In this document: positions 51,329 to 60,569 of the stretch, in pieces
Layout of the letters: every line of letters starts with the position of its first letter
Numbering within the stretch: position 1 is the stretch's first letter
Assembly (NCBI GenBank): GCA_003132405.1
Contig: PKXQ01000121.1
Coordinates: 100,361-164,360 of the forward strand
DNA length: 64,000 nt
Direction: 5' to 3'
Origin: Acidobacteriaceae bacterium
GTDB taxonomy: Bacteria > Acidobacteriota > Terriglobia > Terriglobales > Acidobacteriaceae
Notes under the pieces: model-generated
What the model was told of the DNA's origin: nothing
The model's input: the letters and a program-made list of their open reading frames with translations, nothing else
Databases searched by the model: none
Made by a program: the position numbers and the translations under genes

Positions 51329-51718
51329 TATGATTTCCTCCACAGAATTTAGGTGAACCCGTTCGACAACCCTTGGGAGTGGGGAAGCCGGGATCACGAA
51401 GTTCGATCGTTAATTTCGCGCACTTTTGCTCTCATAAATCTCGGTGCAAAGAGCAGAGTGCAGAATGCAAAGAGCGTTGTACGCGAGCAGTTGAGGGAGT
51501 CGAGGGAGGGTCGACACCAATCAGATTAATCTTCAAGCCCGAAGAAAGCTGTGATTTTTGTCACCGTTTTACGTGACCCCAGGAAGGCCAACACCACCGA
51601 GTTCGCCCGCCCAGCAATGGTTTTCGGCGAATGATGGAAAACTGGCCTTTGGTTTGCTCCTAGGTGGTGCAGAGGTTCACCGCCCACGCCATTTCTGATG
51701 TAGTAACCTCTTTGTGAA
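51329..51718. other. 390-bp gap, no gene seen
   Basis: A decayed half of the family A repeat (GGTGGTGCAGAGGTTCACCG, about 51663-51682) and a purine-rich AAAGAGCAGAGTGCAGAATG phrase are the only structures noticed. Confidence 0.5.
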
Positions 51719-52147
51719 TTGCCTCACCGTTTGAAATATCGCGTTCTCGCCAAGCCGCTGGTCGTCTGCCAACTCGCCCCTGCCGCTGACATTCCCGAGT
51801 GGGTTTCGAAAGGCGAATTCTTCTGCGCCACCCGCACCCGCGATGAGCTTTCAATTGTCTCCACGGAAGAAGCCTGCGGTGAAGAATTCCGCGCGGACGA
51901 TCTATCTCCAGCCGTCACACGCATCGAGCACGGATGGCTCGCCCTAAAGCTCGAAGGCCCATTTCCGTTTTCAACAACCGGCGTGCTCGCGTCGTTTCTG
52001 AATCCGCTGGCGGAAGCGAAGATCCCTATCTTCGCGATCTCCACGTTTGATACCGATTATGTCCTCATCAAGCGCGACAACCTCAAGCAGGCAAACAACG
52101 CGCTCCCCGCTGCAGGACACGAGAAGATTGACGAAGAGGCCGACTAA
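51719..52147 (+). CDS. ACT-domain protein
   Basis: A 142-residue protein of the small ACT/CASTOR-like type: KPLVVCQLAPAADIPEWVSK, EFFCATRTRDELSIVSTEEA and, in the second half, GWLALKLEGPFPFSTTGVLA with FAISTFDTDYVLIKRDNLKQ. These proteins are thought to sense amino acids. The start is a TTG at 51719 without a strong ribosome binding site. It converges on the FAD protein gene, with three bases between the stops. Confidence 0.85.
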   Translation: MPHRLKYRVLAKPLVVCQLAPAADIPEWVSKGEFFCATRTRDELSIVSTEEACGEEFRADDLSPAVTRIEHGWLALKLEGPFPFSTTGVLASFLNPLAEAKIPIFAISTFDTDYVLIKRDNLKQANNALPAAGHEKIDEEAD

Positions 52148-52150
52148 TTT

Positions 52151-53617
52151 CTAAACCGCGGGTTCAAGCAACTCGCCCTCATCCGAGTCCGTGTTCAACA
52201 CTGTCACCAGGTGCGCGGCCAGTTGCTCGGCCTGCTGCCGGATCTCAGGAACCGCCGTCGTCTCCCACAACTGCCCTTTCCTCGTCGGCCCAATCGTAAA
52301 GAGCGAGCGCGATGGCTTCCCTTCGTAATCGATAAGAGCGCCGTGCGCATCAACATCGAGGCCTAAAAATAGAGCGTCAGGATGAGCCAGCCCCTGCGCA
52401 AAGAGGCTAACAATGAGCGAATCGTCGATGCGACGGCAGTCGGTTTCCGATCCCGTGCAGTTAATCACGCGATGGGCGTGCAGCCGCTTCTCCGTGGACG
52501 TCCCGCGCTCCTGATAGACAATCTCGCCCAGATTTCGATCTTCGGCGTAGCACATTATCCGTCCCGTATGAAATCGAATCTGCCCCTCCGCTTCCATGTC
52601 GGCAAAAATGTCAGCGATCTCAGGCGCCAGGCGATGGCGGTGTATGTCCCAATAAGGACGCACATGGCGCAGAAATCGCCTCTGTTCGCTCACCGGCAAC
52701 GACTGCCAGATTTGCGGCGTCACCGGACGCAAGCTATCAACAACGCTTCGCCAGTCGATGCCTTGTTCAGCCGCGAGATCGACTTGTTCTCGAATCAGCC
52801 GCACCAAGCCGCGAACCGTCTGCGGAGAATTGTCGTTCCAGAAAAGCGGCCACGCTTGAATCGGTTGATGTCGGCTGGGGATAAGCCCCTCCCGCGAAAG
52901 CACGTGAATCGTGCCTCGAAACGCCTTCGACTTCAGCGCCATGATCATGTCGATGCTGGTCAGGCCCGAGCCGAGCAGAAGCACGCTGCCATCGCGCGGC
53001 AAATTTTCGAGCGCGTGCGCTGCCCACGCGAACTGCACATAGAGCGAACTGCCGAGCGAACCGCCAATCCCGCCGCCAGCAGAATTGCTCACAGCGAGGC
53101 CTGGAATTCTCGGAGCGCCCGGCGGAAAATTGCCCGTCGCCAGCACTACGGCCCGAGCCAGCAGTTCCGGACTCGCGAGGTTCTTGCGCTGCAACGCAAC
53201 TCCACTTCGCCGCCGTTGCATTGACAGTGCTTCATCCTGAATCCACTGGAAGCGCTCACGCCCTTTTTCCGCGAGAGTACGATCAACCACACTGCCGAGA
53301 TACTGCCCATAGACCGCCCGCGGCAGAAAACTCCGCGACTTGATCGAGACATCGTAATTGCTTCTAGCCCACCGAAGAAAATCTTCAGGATCGCCGGGAA
53401 AAGCCGCCATTTGCCCCGCCGGCACATTCAGCAAATGAAATCGATGCGGAGAACTGTAGGCCACCCCTCGCCCGGGCAGCCCGCCACGATCCATCACGGC
53501 AATCGACAGAGCAGTGGTCCGCCGCAGTAGTTGAACCGCGAGCATCGTCCCGCTGAATCCGCCGCCGACTATCAGCACATCAATCTGGGGATTGGCCAAG
53601 AATGGCTCCAAGGGCAA
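52151..53617 (-). CDS. FAD/NAD(P)-binding oxidoreductase-like protein
   Basis: A 488-residue flavoprotein of the FAD-NAD(P)-binding type related to the N-hydroxylating monooxygenases. The FAD dinucleotide motif is VLIVGGGFSGTMLAVQLLRR at residues 14-33, RGVAYSSPHRFHLLNVPAGQ is typical of the group, AVVLATGNFPPGAPRIPG is the ATG-like hinge, and GSVLLLGSGLTSIDMIMALK is the NADPH-side motif. Substrate is unknown. It starts 15 bases from an unrelated frame on the other strand and may share a divergent promoter with the radical SAM gene. Confidence 0.85.
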   Translation of the reverse strand: MPLEPFLANPQIDVLIVGGGFSGTMLAVQLLRRTTALSIAVMDRGGLPGRGVAYSSPHRFHLLNVPAGQMAAFPGDPEDFLRWARSNYDVSIKSRSFLPRAVYGQYLGSVVDRTLAEKGRERFQWIQDEALSMQRRRSGVALQRKNLASPELLARAVVLATGNFPPGAPRIPGLAVSNSAGGGIGGSLGSSLYVQFAWAAHALENLPRDGSVLLLGSGLTSIDMIMALKSKAFRGTIHVLSREGLIPSRHQPIQAWPLFWNDNSPQTVRGLVRLIREQVDLAAEQGIDWRSVVDSLRPVTPQIWQSLPVSEQRRFLRHVRPYWDIHRHRLAPEIADIFADMEAEGQIRFHTGRIMCYAEDRNLGEIVYQERGTSTEKRLHAHRVINCTGSETDCRRIDDSLIVSLFAQGLAHPDALFLGLDVDAHGALIDYEGKPSRSLFTIGPTRKGQLWETTAVPEIRQQAEQLAAHLVTVLNTDSDEGELLEPAV

Positions 53618-53909
53618 ACGAAAAACTCTAAATGTCGATCATACGAATAGACATTATAGCCAATAAGAAGCAGATCGAGGGCCATTTCGATAGCCTGTGG
53701 ATTCTGCCAAGTTCAAGCAATTACTCGGCCGAGCGTCCTCGCCCATTTTATTTTGGGGGCTGCGATTGCAATCTATTTCATCTGCCCATAGCCAGCGAGG
53801 CGGTCAATAGGTGGTCCCAATCGCCATTCAGTCTCGCTTTTCTGCCAAATGCTGCGCCAAATTGGCCACTAGACCAATCCTGTGGTGAAATAGAAACAGA
53901 TCGCAACTG

Positions 53910-54935
53910 ATGACCACCACAACAACAAACAGGTCCCTGGCATGGCGCCGCAAATTCAAGTCGGCCGAACGCAACGTTCACGGCCTATGGCAAATCCTCA
54001 AGGCCGTCGTCTCGACCGACCACCCTCTGCTCGCGCATCTCATCCCTATACGCCGCTGCAATCTTGCCTGCACCTACTGCAACGAGTTCGATGATTTCTC
54101 CAAGCCCGTGCCTACTGAGCAAATGCTACGCCGCGTCGATTTGCTCGGTGATCTTGGCACATCCGTCATCACCATCAGCGGCGGCGAACCCCTGCTTCAT
54201 CCGCAACTCGACGGCATCATCCACCACATGCGCAAGCGCCGCATCGTCTCCGGCCTCATCACCAACGGCTATCTCTTGGTCGCCGACCGCATCAAGCGCC
54301 TGAATCAAGCGGGCCTCGAGTGGCTCCAGATTTCGATCGATAACGTAAACCCTGACGAAGTTTCAAAGAAGAGCCTCAAGGTCCTCGATCGCAAATTAGA
54401 GTTGCTAGCCGAGCACGCCGAATTTCACGTGAATATCAATTCCGTAGTCGGCAGCGGAGTAAGCAATCCGCAAGATGCGCTAACCATCGGCAAGCGCGCT
54501 CTGGAATTGGGCTTCAGTTCGACCATCGGAATCATTCACGACGGCACTGGCCAGGTCCAGCCCTTGAACGACGAAGAGCGCAGCGTCTATCACGAGATGA
54601 AGAATCTCGAGAAGCGCAGCTTCACCCGCGTGAATGCCTTCCAGGACAACATCGCTCTAGGCCGCCCCAATCAGTGGCGTTGCCGCGCCGGCGCGCGCTA
54701 CCTCTACATTTGCGAAGACGGCCTCGTCCACTATTGCTCGCAGCAGCGCGGCTATCCCGGCATTCCGCTAGAAAATTACACGCTCTCCGACATCCGCCGC
54801 GAGTTCCAAACCGAAAAGTCCTGCGCTCCCCATTGCACCGTTTCCTGCGTCCACCAGGTTTCGGTTCTCGACGCATGGCGAGCCCCGCAACAGCCAGCCC
54901 CACCAGTCGCCAGCGGCTTAGTCCAGATCGAGTAA
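53910..54935 (+). CDS. Radical SAM protein of unknown substrate
   Basis: A 341-residue radical SAM enzyme. The cluster motif is CNLACTYC (Cys50, Cys54, Cys57), SAM binding is in [17 protein letters not shown], and [20 protein letters not shown] follows. The C-terminal part has several Cys (WRCRAG, YICEDG, HYCSQQ, then [12 protein letters not shown]), indicating an auxiliary cluster of SPASM-like type. Such proteins modify peptides or lipids. No precursor peptide gene was recognised; the frame at 53632-53910 just upstream is too weak to be called one. Confidence 0.85.
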   Translation: MTTTTTNRSLAWRRKFKSAERNVHGLWQILKAVVSTDHPLLAHLIPIRRCNLACTYCNEFDDFSKPVPTEQMLRRVDLLGDLGTSVITISGGEPLLHPQLDGIIHHMRKRRIVSGLITNGYLLVADRIKRLNQAGLEWLQISIDNVNPDEVSKKSLKVLDRKLELLAEHAEFHVNINSVVGSGVSNPQDALTIGKRALELGFSSTIGIIHDGTGQVQPLNDEERSVYHEMKNLEKRSFTRVNAFQDNIALGRPNQWRCRAGARYLYICEDGLVHYCSQQRGYPGIPLENYTLSDIRREFQTEKSCAPHCTVSCVHQVSVLDAWRAPQQPAPPVASGLVQIE

Positions 54936-55025
54936 GCGCTCGGCAAGATCAGCACTTGGCATTTAGCGCCTAGCGCCAGAGCAAGCGAGTGGCTCGGGAG
55001 CCTAGGGAGGAGAAGCCTTTGGGGT

Positions 55026-55060
55026 TTGCTAACTGCTAAGAGCTAATTGCTAAGAGCTGC
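55026..55060. repeat. Family D repeat
   Basis: TTGCTAACTGCTAAGAGCTA, ATTGCTAAGAGCTG. It ends at the bamA stop codon; the preceding TTTAGCGCCTAGCGCC (about 54960) may belong to it. Confidence 0.75.
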
Positions 55061-55062
55061 CC

Positions 55063-57864
55063 TTAGAACGTCGTCGCCACCGTAAACCGGAACGTCTTCC
55101 TCGGCTCCAGCAGCCTGAACGGAGCGACCAGTGTCGATCGTGTGTAGTTATAGGTGTAGGTCGCGGCGCCCGGGTTCACCCCGAACGGGAACATGCTGGG
55201 CGTGATCTGTATCGGCGGATAGGCGTTGCTATCGAGGCGCAGCGCGTTATAAGCGTAATAAATGCGGAACGGCGCATTCACCACTGGAAGCATCGTCTGC
55301 AACTCGATTCCCGTCGACATGCGCGGCACCCAGTTCGTCCCCGGCACCGGCCTGAGATCGGGCGGAATACTGGTGATGGTCTGCCCGCCCTGGCAGCTGT
55401 AAGCGGTGCTTAACTGCGGGCAGCCGAACAGCGTGCTGATCAGGCTCTGATATTGCACCGGATTGATCTGCAACTGCGACGTGCGCAGAATCGGATCGGT
55501 CCCCAAGTCAACAAAAGGCGCAATCGCCACCGGTCCCGCAATCGTGATCCGGTATTCCAGGTTGCCGTGAATACTGAAATCTCCGCCCGGCGTTACCAGT
55601 TGCTGATACGGAATCGGAATATTCCAGCAGTTGCTCACGCATGCCCCCGCGGAACTAGTCTGCACGGGGAAACGCGGGTTAGCCGGAACATAACTTCCAT
55701 CCGGATTCTTCAGCGCGATGTTTTGCACGCTCGGCAGGTAGGCAATCGGCGAAACCGTGCGTATATCGAATCCGCGCAAATCGTTTTCGCCGCCCAGGTA
55801 AGCCCGCTCAAACGGAGGCGCAACCACCCCGTCATATCCCGTAATGAACGACGCCTGCACATTGTAACCAAGCGCATTGCGGCGCTTTTGCATCGGGAAA
55901 AACTGCTTGTACTGGATGATCGGCCGGATCGTGTGCACTGTGCCGCCGATTCCCGCAAACTCGCCGCCGATGAAGAGGCTCTTGCCATGATGCGGCGCGT
56001 AATTCGAATCCAGTGTATTCATCGTCAAACTGGGCGTAACCTTGCTTGTGATAATGCCGCTCAGCGCATTAGGCCCGCTGATGCCCCGGAAGTTCAGATT
56101 CTCAAACAACAGCTTCGAAGCACTACTGACCGCAATCAACGACGAGCGGTCAAATGAATAGCTGATGCCCAGCCGTTTAAACGATCGTTTCCCCCGAAGC
56201 GGATAGCTCAAATTGCCCGTGGCGCCCGTACTCGACTGCGAATAATTCTGCAGGTTCTGCAGATAGGCCGAGGGCAAATTCGGATTTTGTCCCGTCAATA
56301 TGGCATACTGCCGCGCCTGGTTATAGTTCGTCTTGCGCGTGTAAACGTTGAACCCCGCCTGTATCGGCCGGTCAAACATGTAAGGCTCTGTGAATCCGAA
56401 TACCAGGTCGCGTTGCCGGCTGCCGAGGCTCGCTTGCACCGAGAGCGTCTCGCCCAATCCAAGAAAGTTGTTGGTGCTGTAATTGAGGCCCACGAAAGCC
56501 CCCGCCAGCCCGCTCACTCCGCCCTGCAGCCCTATGCTGTTCTTTCCCTTTTCATGAACCTTCAAGGTGAGGTCGACGGTACCATTTTTTTCGTCGAGGT
56601 GCCGTTCCGTCGTATTCGGATCGTCCGGCTTCAGCTGATCGAAATATCCCAGCTGATTCAACCGCAACAAACTGAGTTCCCAATAATGCGAGTTGTAGAT
56701 CTGCCCTTCTTCAAGCGCAATTTCGCGCCGTATAACTTTATCCCGCGTCGTCGTGTTGCCCTGGAACTCTATCCGCCGAACGTAAAATTCCTTGCCCTCG
56801 TCGACATCGATTTCGAGATTCACGATTTTCTTCGCGTCGTCGAACTTCGTGTCCGGCACCGAAGTAAAGTTGATGTATCCCGCCTCGCCATAAGCCTTGC
56901 GCAGATTCTCCAGCCCCTTCGCCACCTTCTCGCGGCTGAAAATATCTCCATCCTTCATCGGAAAAAGACCGCGCAACGCCGCCGTATTGCGGATCGCTTT
57001 ATTGTTCTTAAACGTGATGGTGCCGAGGCGGTACCGGTCCCCTTCCTCGATCGGCATCGTGATGTCGACTGCTTTCCCCACTCCACCCTGAATCCACGGA
57101 ATATGAAATCCCGGGTGCCCAGTGTCGTGAATCTCGGCCTTCGGATCCTCAACCAGCACCTTGAAGTAGCCGCGATTCTGATACTCCGCGCGCACCCGCT
57201 CCGTATCTTCCTCAAGCTTGGTCGCGTCATAAGTCTTGGCAAACAGGTTTTCAAGAAAGATCGAATGCGGAATGCCAATCGGCTTGAGGTTCTTCATTGC
57301 CGCCCGTAGCGTCCGGTCGTTAATATGCCGGTTACCCCGGAAGATGATCTTCCCCACCTTAACCTTCGGCCCCTCTTTAATCACAAAGGTGACCGCAACC
57401 GCGGCCGGCGGAATCGGCCGTATTTCGCTGCGTATCGTCGCAAACTGATGCCCGTGCTCCGCCAGCAATTCCTTCAGCGCAACTTCCGCCTTCTTGATCT
57501 TCGTCGGATCGTACTGGCTCTCCACCGAAAGCCCAACCTTCCGCTCCTTGAACCGATCCAGCACGTCGCTGGTCGAAACCGCATTCAGCCCCGTGTAATT
57601 AATCTCGCGAATCGTCGGCCGCTCTTTGAGATAGATGTGGATGATCCAACCCTTGTCGCTTTGCTCGCGCTCGAAGCGTATGTCCTCAAAGTAGCCCGTG
57701 TTCCACAAGGCGTTGAAGTCGCGCTCAATGCCCGCCTGGTCATAAACGTCCCCCACTTTGCTGAAGATGCGCGCCTTCACCGTATCCGCCGGAATTCGCC
57801 GGTTGCCATGCACCACTATGCCGACGATCAGATCCGACTGCCCAATCGCGCTCGCCGTCAGCAC
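55063..57864 (-). CDS. bamA: Outer membrane protein assembly factor BamA
   Basis: Inserts beta-barrel proteins into the outer membrane. The 933-residue reading has five POTRA domains (residues about 10-430; LIVGIVVHGNRRIPADTVKA, TIREINYTGLNAVSTSDVLD, VGKIIFRGNRHINDRTLRAA, LGTITFKNNKAIRNTAALRG, YVRRIEFQGNTTTRDKVIRR) and an Omp85 barrel ending FRFTVATTF with a terminal Phe. GGENDLRGFDIRTVSPI carries the conserved R-G-F loop. The first usable start, GTG 57864, cuts through a signal peptide whose hydrophobic core (FLIVWATFLVLTASAIGQ) is encoded upstream, so the true start is unresolved. Confidence 0.95.
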   Translation of the reverse strand: MLTASAIGQSDLIVGIVVHGNRRIPADTVKARIFSKVGDVYDQAGIERDFNALWNTGYFEDIRFEREQSDKGWIIHIYLKERPTIREINYTGLNAVSTSDVLDRFKERKVGLSVESQYDPTKIKKAEVALKELLAEHGHQFATIRSEIRPIPPAAVAVTFVIKEGPKVKVGKIIFRGNRHINDRTLRAAMKNLKPIGIPHSIFLENLFAKTYDATKLEEDTERVRAEYQNRGYFKVLVEDPKAEIHDTGHPGFHIPWIQGGVGKAVDITMPIEEGDRYRLGTITFKNNKAIRNTAALRGLFPMKDGDIFSREKVAKGLENLRKAYGEAGYINFTSVPDTKFDDAKKIVNLEIDVDEGKEFYVRRIEFQGNTTTRDKVIRREIALEEGQIYNSHYWELSLLRLNQLGYFDQLKPDDPNTTERHLDEKNGTVDLTLKVHEKGKNSIGLQGGVSGLAGAFVGLNYSTNNFLGLGETLSVQASLGSRQRDLVFGFTEPYMFDRPIQAGFNVYTRKTNYNQARQYAILTGQNPNLPSAYLQNLQNYSQSSTGATGNLSYPLRGKRSFKRLGISYSFDRSSLIAVSSASKLLFENLNFRGISGPNALSGIITSKVTPSLTMNTLDSNYAPHHGKSLFIGGEFAGIGGTVHTIRPIIQYKQFFPMQKRRNALGYNVQASFITGYDGVVAPPFERAYLGGENDLRGFDIRTVSPIAYLPSVQNIALKNPDGSYVPANPRFPVQTSSAGACVSNCWNIPIPYQQLVTPGGDFSIHGNLEYRITIAGPVAIAPFVDLGTDPILRTSQLQINPVQYQSLISTLFGCPQLSTAYSCQGGQTITSIPPDLRPVPGTNWVPRMSTGIELQTMLPVVNAPFRIYYAYNALRLDSNAYPPIQITPSMFPFGVNPGAATYTYNYTRSTLVAPFRLLEPRKTFRFTVATTF

Positions 57865-58157
57865 CAGAAACGTCGCCCAAACAATCAGGAAATTCCACGC
57901 AGAGCTCCGCCTGCAAACTCTTTGGGAGGAAGAAGATGGAGAGCACTTCGACTCTGTCCGCGCACCCGCGTCCTGGCCGGCCCGCCTGGCCGGGACAGGG
58001 ATTACCTGATGATGGCAATGAATTGCAACTACCTCGAAAAGCTAGAGTTAGGAAAACGGTAATTATACGGTAGAGATGAAGAACCGTCCAAGGCAGAGAC
58101 TATTTTCGTAGTGCATCAGTTCGACTTTGCCCTGAAAACGCACGCCTTCGACTTTGC

Positions 58158-58226
58158 CTTGAAAGGGCACGGCTTCAGCCGTGCCGCAACTGCCGCAAAT
58201 CAACAGCGGCTTTAGCCGCTGAGGGA
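58158..58226. repeat. Family A' dispersed double-hairpin repeat
   Basis: CTTGAAAGGGCACGGCTTCA, GCCGTGCCGCAAC, a spacer and CAGCGGCTTTAGCCGCTGAG. Upstream of bamA, downstream of the oxidoreductase. Confidence 0.9.
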
Positions 58227-58274
58227 ACGCGTCTTTCAAACTGAACTCACCACTGGCAAATTTCTCCCCGAGAC

Positions 58275-60497
58275 TCACGCCCGAAAAGGTTCTACCTCAA
58301 CACAGACGGAATAGAACGTCGCCGCGTTGCCCATGTCCGTAAGTTTTTCTGACGTGAGCACATTAATATTTCGCCCGCCCGGACCAAATCGCGCCCAATC
58401 GAGCCGCGCCGCCACCACTCCAAGCGCAACCGATCCATTCACCCGCGCCCGCAGCACAATCTCTCCGCGCGAGTTAAACGCGCGAACCTGATCGCCATTC
58501 CTCACGCCCCGCGCCTCAGCATCCTGAGGATGCATCTCCAACTCCGCCATCCCCGGCTCCATCTCGCGAACCGACGCAACATTGGCAAACGACGAATTGA
58601 GATGGTTGTCCGGCTTCCGCGCCAAAAGCTCAAGAGGAAAGCCCGACTTCGATCCCGCTCCATGCCGCGACTCCACTGGCGGAGTAAAAGCCACCACCGG
58701 ATCAAGCCCCCGAGCCTTCAAAGCCTCACTATAAAACTCCGCCTTCCCGCTAGCAGTAGCAAAATTCCCCTCCGCAAACGGCAAAAACGGAGCACTCCGC
58801 TTTTGGGTGGCGCAGCGCTTCAGCGCTGCGATATCCGCCCCACTCGCAACCGCGGCTTTAGCCGCTGAGGGAGCCAAATTCAACCGCACCCAATGCTCCC
58901 GCTCCAACCGCTCCCGCGTAATCCCATCAAGCCGCGGATTCCCCGAACCGAGCGCCCGCTCAATCATCGCATCCACTGACTCCCGGAAGCACTCATCCTC
59001 AAATCCCATGCGCTCCGCCAGCCCGCGAAATACCTCGACATTCGACCTACACTCACCGAGCGGTTCAATCGCCTGCTCCGACATCTGCAAAAAATAATGC
59101 CCGTAAGCCCCCACCAAATCCTTGTGCTCAAAAAAAGTGGTGGCCGGCAAAACAATATCCGCATAATCGGTCGTGTCTGTAAAAAACTGCTCGTGCACAA
59201 CCGTAAAAAGATCGTCCCGCATCAACCCGCGCACCACTTCATTATGGTTCGGGCAAACCGCCGCCGGATTCGAGTTATACACAAACAGCGCCTTGATCGG
59301 CGGCCCTGTCAGCGTATTCAACGCCGTCCCAAGCTGCACCATGTTGACCATCCGCGCCGGCCGCCCGAGCGCTTTATTCATCAGTTCCGGCATCCGCAGC
59401 GCATCCGAATTCAATCCAAAAGCCCCGCTGGTCGAGAGCTGCAACCCGCCCCCAACTTCCTTCCACGATCCAATCAAGCAGGGAAGCATAGTCACGGCGC
59501 GCATTGCCATCCCGCCGCCATCCGACCGCTGAATCCCATAATTGACGCGAATCACCGACGGCCGCACCGTCGCATACTCGCGCGCCAGCTTGCGTATATC
59601 GTCCGCCGAAATCCCCGTCCACTGCGCCACTCGCTCCGGCGGATACTCCGCAGCGCAAGCCTTCAGCTCCTCAAATCCAACCGTGTAACGCGAAACATAA
59701 TCGCCATCAAAAAGATTTTCGCTAATGATGACGTGCATCAACCCGAGCGCGAGCGCCGCGTCCGTCCCCGGATTGATCGGCAAATACCAATCCGCCAGCT
59801 TCGCCGTCCGCGTGCGATACGGATCGATCACCACTAGCTTCGCGCCCTTGCGCCGCGCCTCTTCTATAAACGGCCAAAGATGAACATTGTTGCCGTGAAT
59901 ATTCGAGGCCCACGCAATGATGTATCGCGAATCCGCAAACTGCTCCGGCTCCGTCCCCATCTTGATCCCGATCACTGACTGCAGCCCCACTTCGCCCGCG
60001 TCCGAACAAATCGTCCGCTCCAGTTGCGAAGCGCCCAGCCGATAAAAGAAACGCCGATCCATCGACGCGCCATTCAGCGCCCCCAAAGTCCCGCCATAAG
60101 AGTAGGGAAGAATAGCCTCAGGTCCGAATTCATCAGCAACGCGCCGAAACCGCCCAGCAATCTCCCCCAGCGCCCAATCCCAAGAGACGCGCTCAAATGC
60201 GGATTGTGTTTGTGTTTGTGATTGTGATTGTGTTTGTGTGGCGCGGGCGCCCCCGCCCGCGTGCAGAGCACCAACCGCCGGCCCTTTAGCCCGAACCCGC
60301 CGCATCGGATAAAGCACGCGCTCCGGCGAATACACCCGGTCCAGATACTTAGCCACCTTAGCGCAAAGAAACCCGCGCGTTACCGGATGCTCAGGGTCCC
60401 CCTGAATCTTAGTAGCCCACCCATCCTCGATCGTAATCAGAACGCTGCAAGCATCCGGACAATCATGCGGACAAGCAGCATGAACCACGCGCTTCAT
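58275..60497 (-). CDS. Molybdopterin oxidoreductase (DMSO reductase family) with two repeat insertions
   Basis: A 740-residue formate-dehydrogenase-like molybdopterin protein. An N-terminal [4Fe-4S] motif uses Cys9, Cys13, Cys17 and Cys45 (CPHDCPDAC and FLCAKV). Molybdopterin contacts include GGTLGALNGASMDRRFFYRL, WASNIHGNNVHLWPFIEEAR and VVIDPYRTRTAKLADWYLPI. The C-terminal dinucleotide-binding domain has ELEMHPQDAEARGVRNGDQV. No signal peptide or partner subunit is visible, so it is probably soluble. Residues 79-99 (HAGGGARATQTQSQSQTQTQ region) and about 543-566 (including ADIAALKRCATQKR) are encoded by dispersed repeats, where relatives have short loops. Confidence 0.92.
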   Translation of the reverse strand: MKRVVHAACPHDCPDACSVLITIEDGWATKIQGDPEHPVTRGFLCAKVAKYLDRVYSPERVLYPMRRVRAKGPAVGALHAGGGARATQTQSQSQTQTQSAFERVSWDWALGEIAGRFRRVADEFGPEAILPYSYGGTLGALNGASMDRRFFYRLGASQLERTICSDAGEVGLQSVIGIKMGTEPEQFADSRYIIAWASNIHGNNVHLWPFIEEARRKGAKLVVIDPYRTRTAKLADWYLPINPGTDAALALGLMHVIISENLFDGDYVSRYTVGFEELKACAAEYPPERVAQWTGISADDIRKLAREYATVRPSVIRVNYGIQRSDGGGMAMRAVTMLPCLIGSWKEVGGGLQLSTSGAFGLNSDALRMPELMNKALGRPARMVNMVQLGTALNTLTGPPIKALFVYNSNPAAVCPNHNEVVRGLMRDDLFTVVHEQFFTDTTDYADIVLPATTFFEHKDLVGAYGHYFLQMSEQAIEPLGECRSNVEVFRGLAERMGFEDECFRESVDAMIERALGSGNPRLDGITRERLEREHWVRLNLAPSAAKAAVASGADIAALKRCATQKRSAPFLPFAEGNFATASGKAEFYSEALKARGLDPVVAFTPPVESRHGAGSKSGFPLELLARKPDNHLNSSFANVASVREMEPGMAELEMHPQDAEARGVRNGDQVRAFNSRGEIVLRARVNGSVALGVVAARLDWARFGPGGRNINVLTSEKLTDMGNAATFYSVCVEVEPFRA
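58801..58871. repeat. Family A repeat inside the molybdopterin oxidoreductase gene
   Basis: TTTTGGGTGGCGCAGCGC, TTCAGCGCTGCGATA, a spacer and GCGGCTTTAGCCGCTGAGGG: both hairpins are intact. The bases at the loop have changed together (AGCGC/GCGCT), keeping the stem. Confidence 0.95.
60203..60261. repeat. Hexamer array plus GC hairpin inside the oxidoreductase gene
   Basis: Six hexamers (ATTGTG or TTTGTG) at 60203-60238 are followed by CGCGGGCG-CCCC-CGCCCGCG at 60242-60261, an 8-bp perfect stem. On the coding strand this reads as a Thr/Ser-Gln repeat preceded by AGGGARA. Confidence 0.95.
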
Positions 60498-60569
60498 CTT
60501 GCGATTATAAAGTGAGGACAGTTACCAGTACTGAGGTTTTTCTCTGGCAACCGACGACCGGCATTCGCC

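Noticed and set aside
53632..53910. 92-codon frame on the plus strand whose stop overlaps the radical SAM start
   Set aside because: The overlap suggests coupling, and a precursor peptide would be attractive, but the sequence lacks a ribosome binding site, repeats or a leader-core pattern, and its start lies against the divergent flavoprotein start. Too weak to call.
56287..57309. 340-codon plus-strand frame opposite bamA
   Set aside because: It is antisense to strongly conserved POTRA domains, rich in Arg/His/Leu, and has no recognisable product; a shadow of the real gene.
60203..60238. Short regular repeat that might suggest a CRISPR array
   Set aside because: Units are six bases without spacers, inside a coding frame; a microsatellite.
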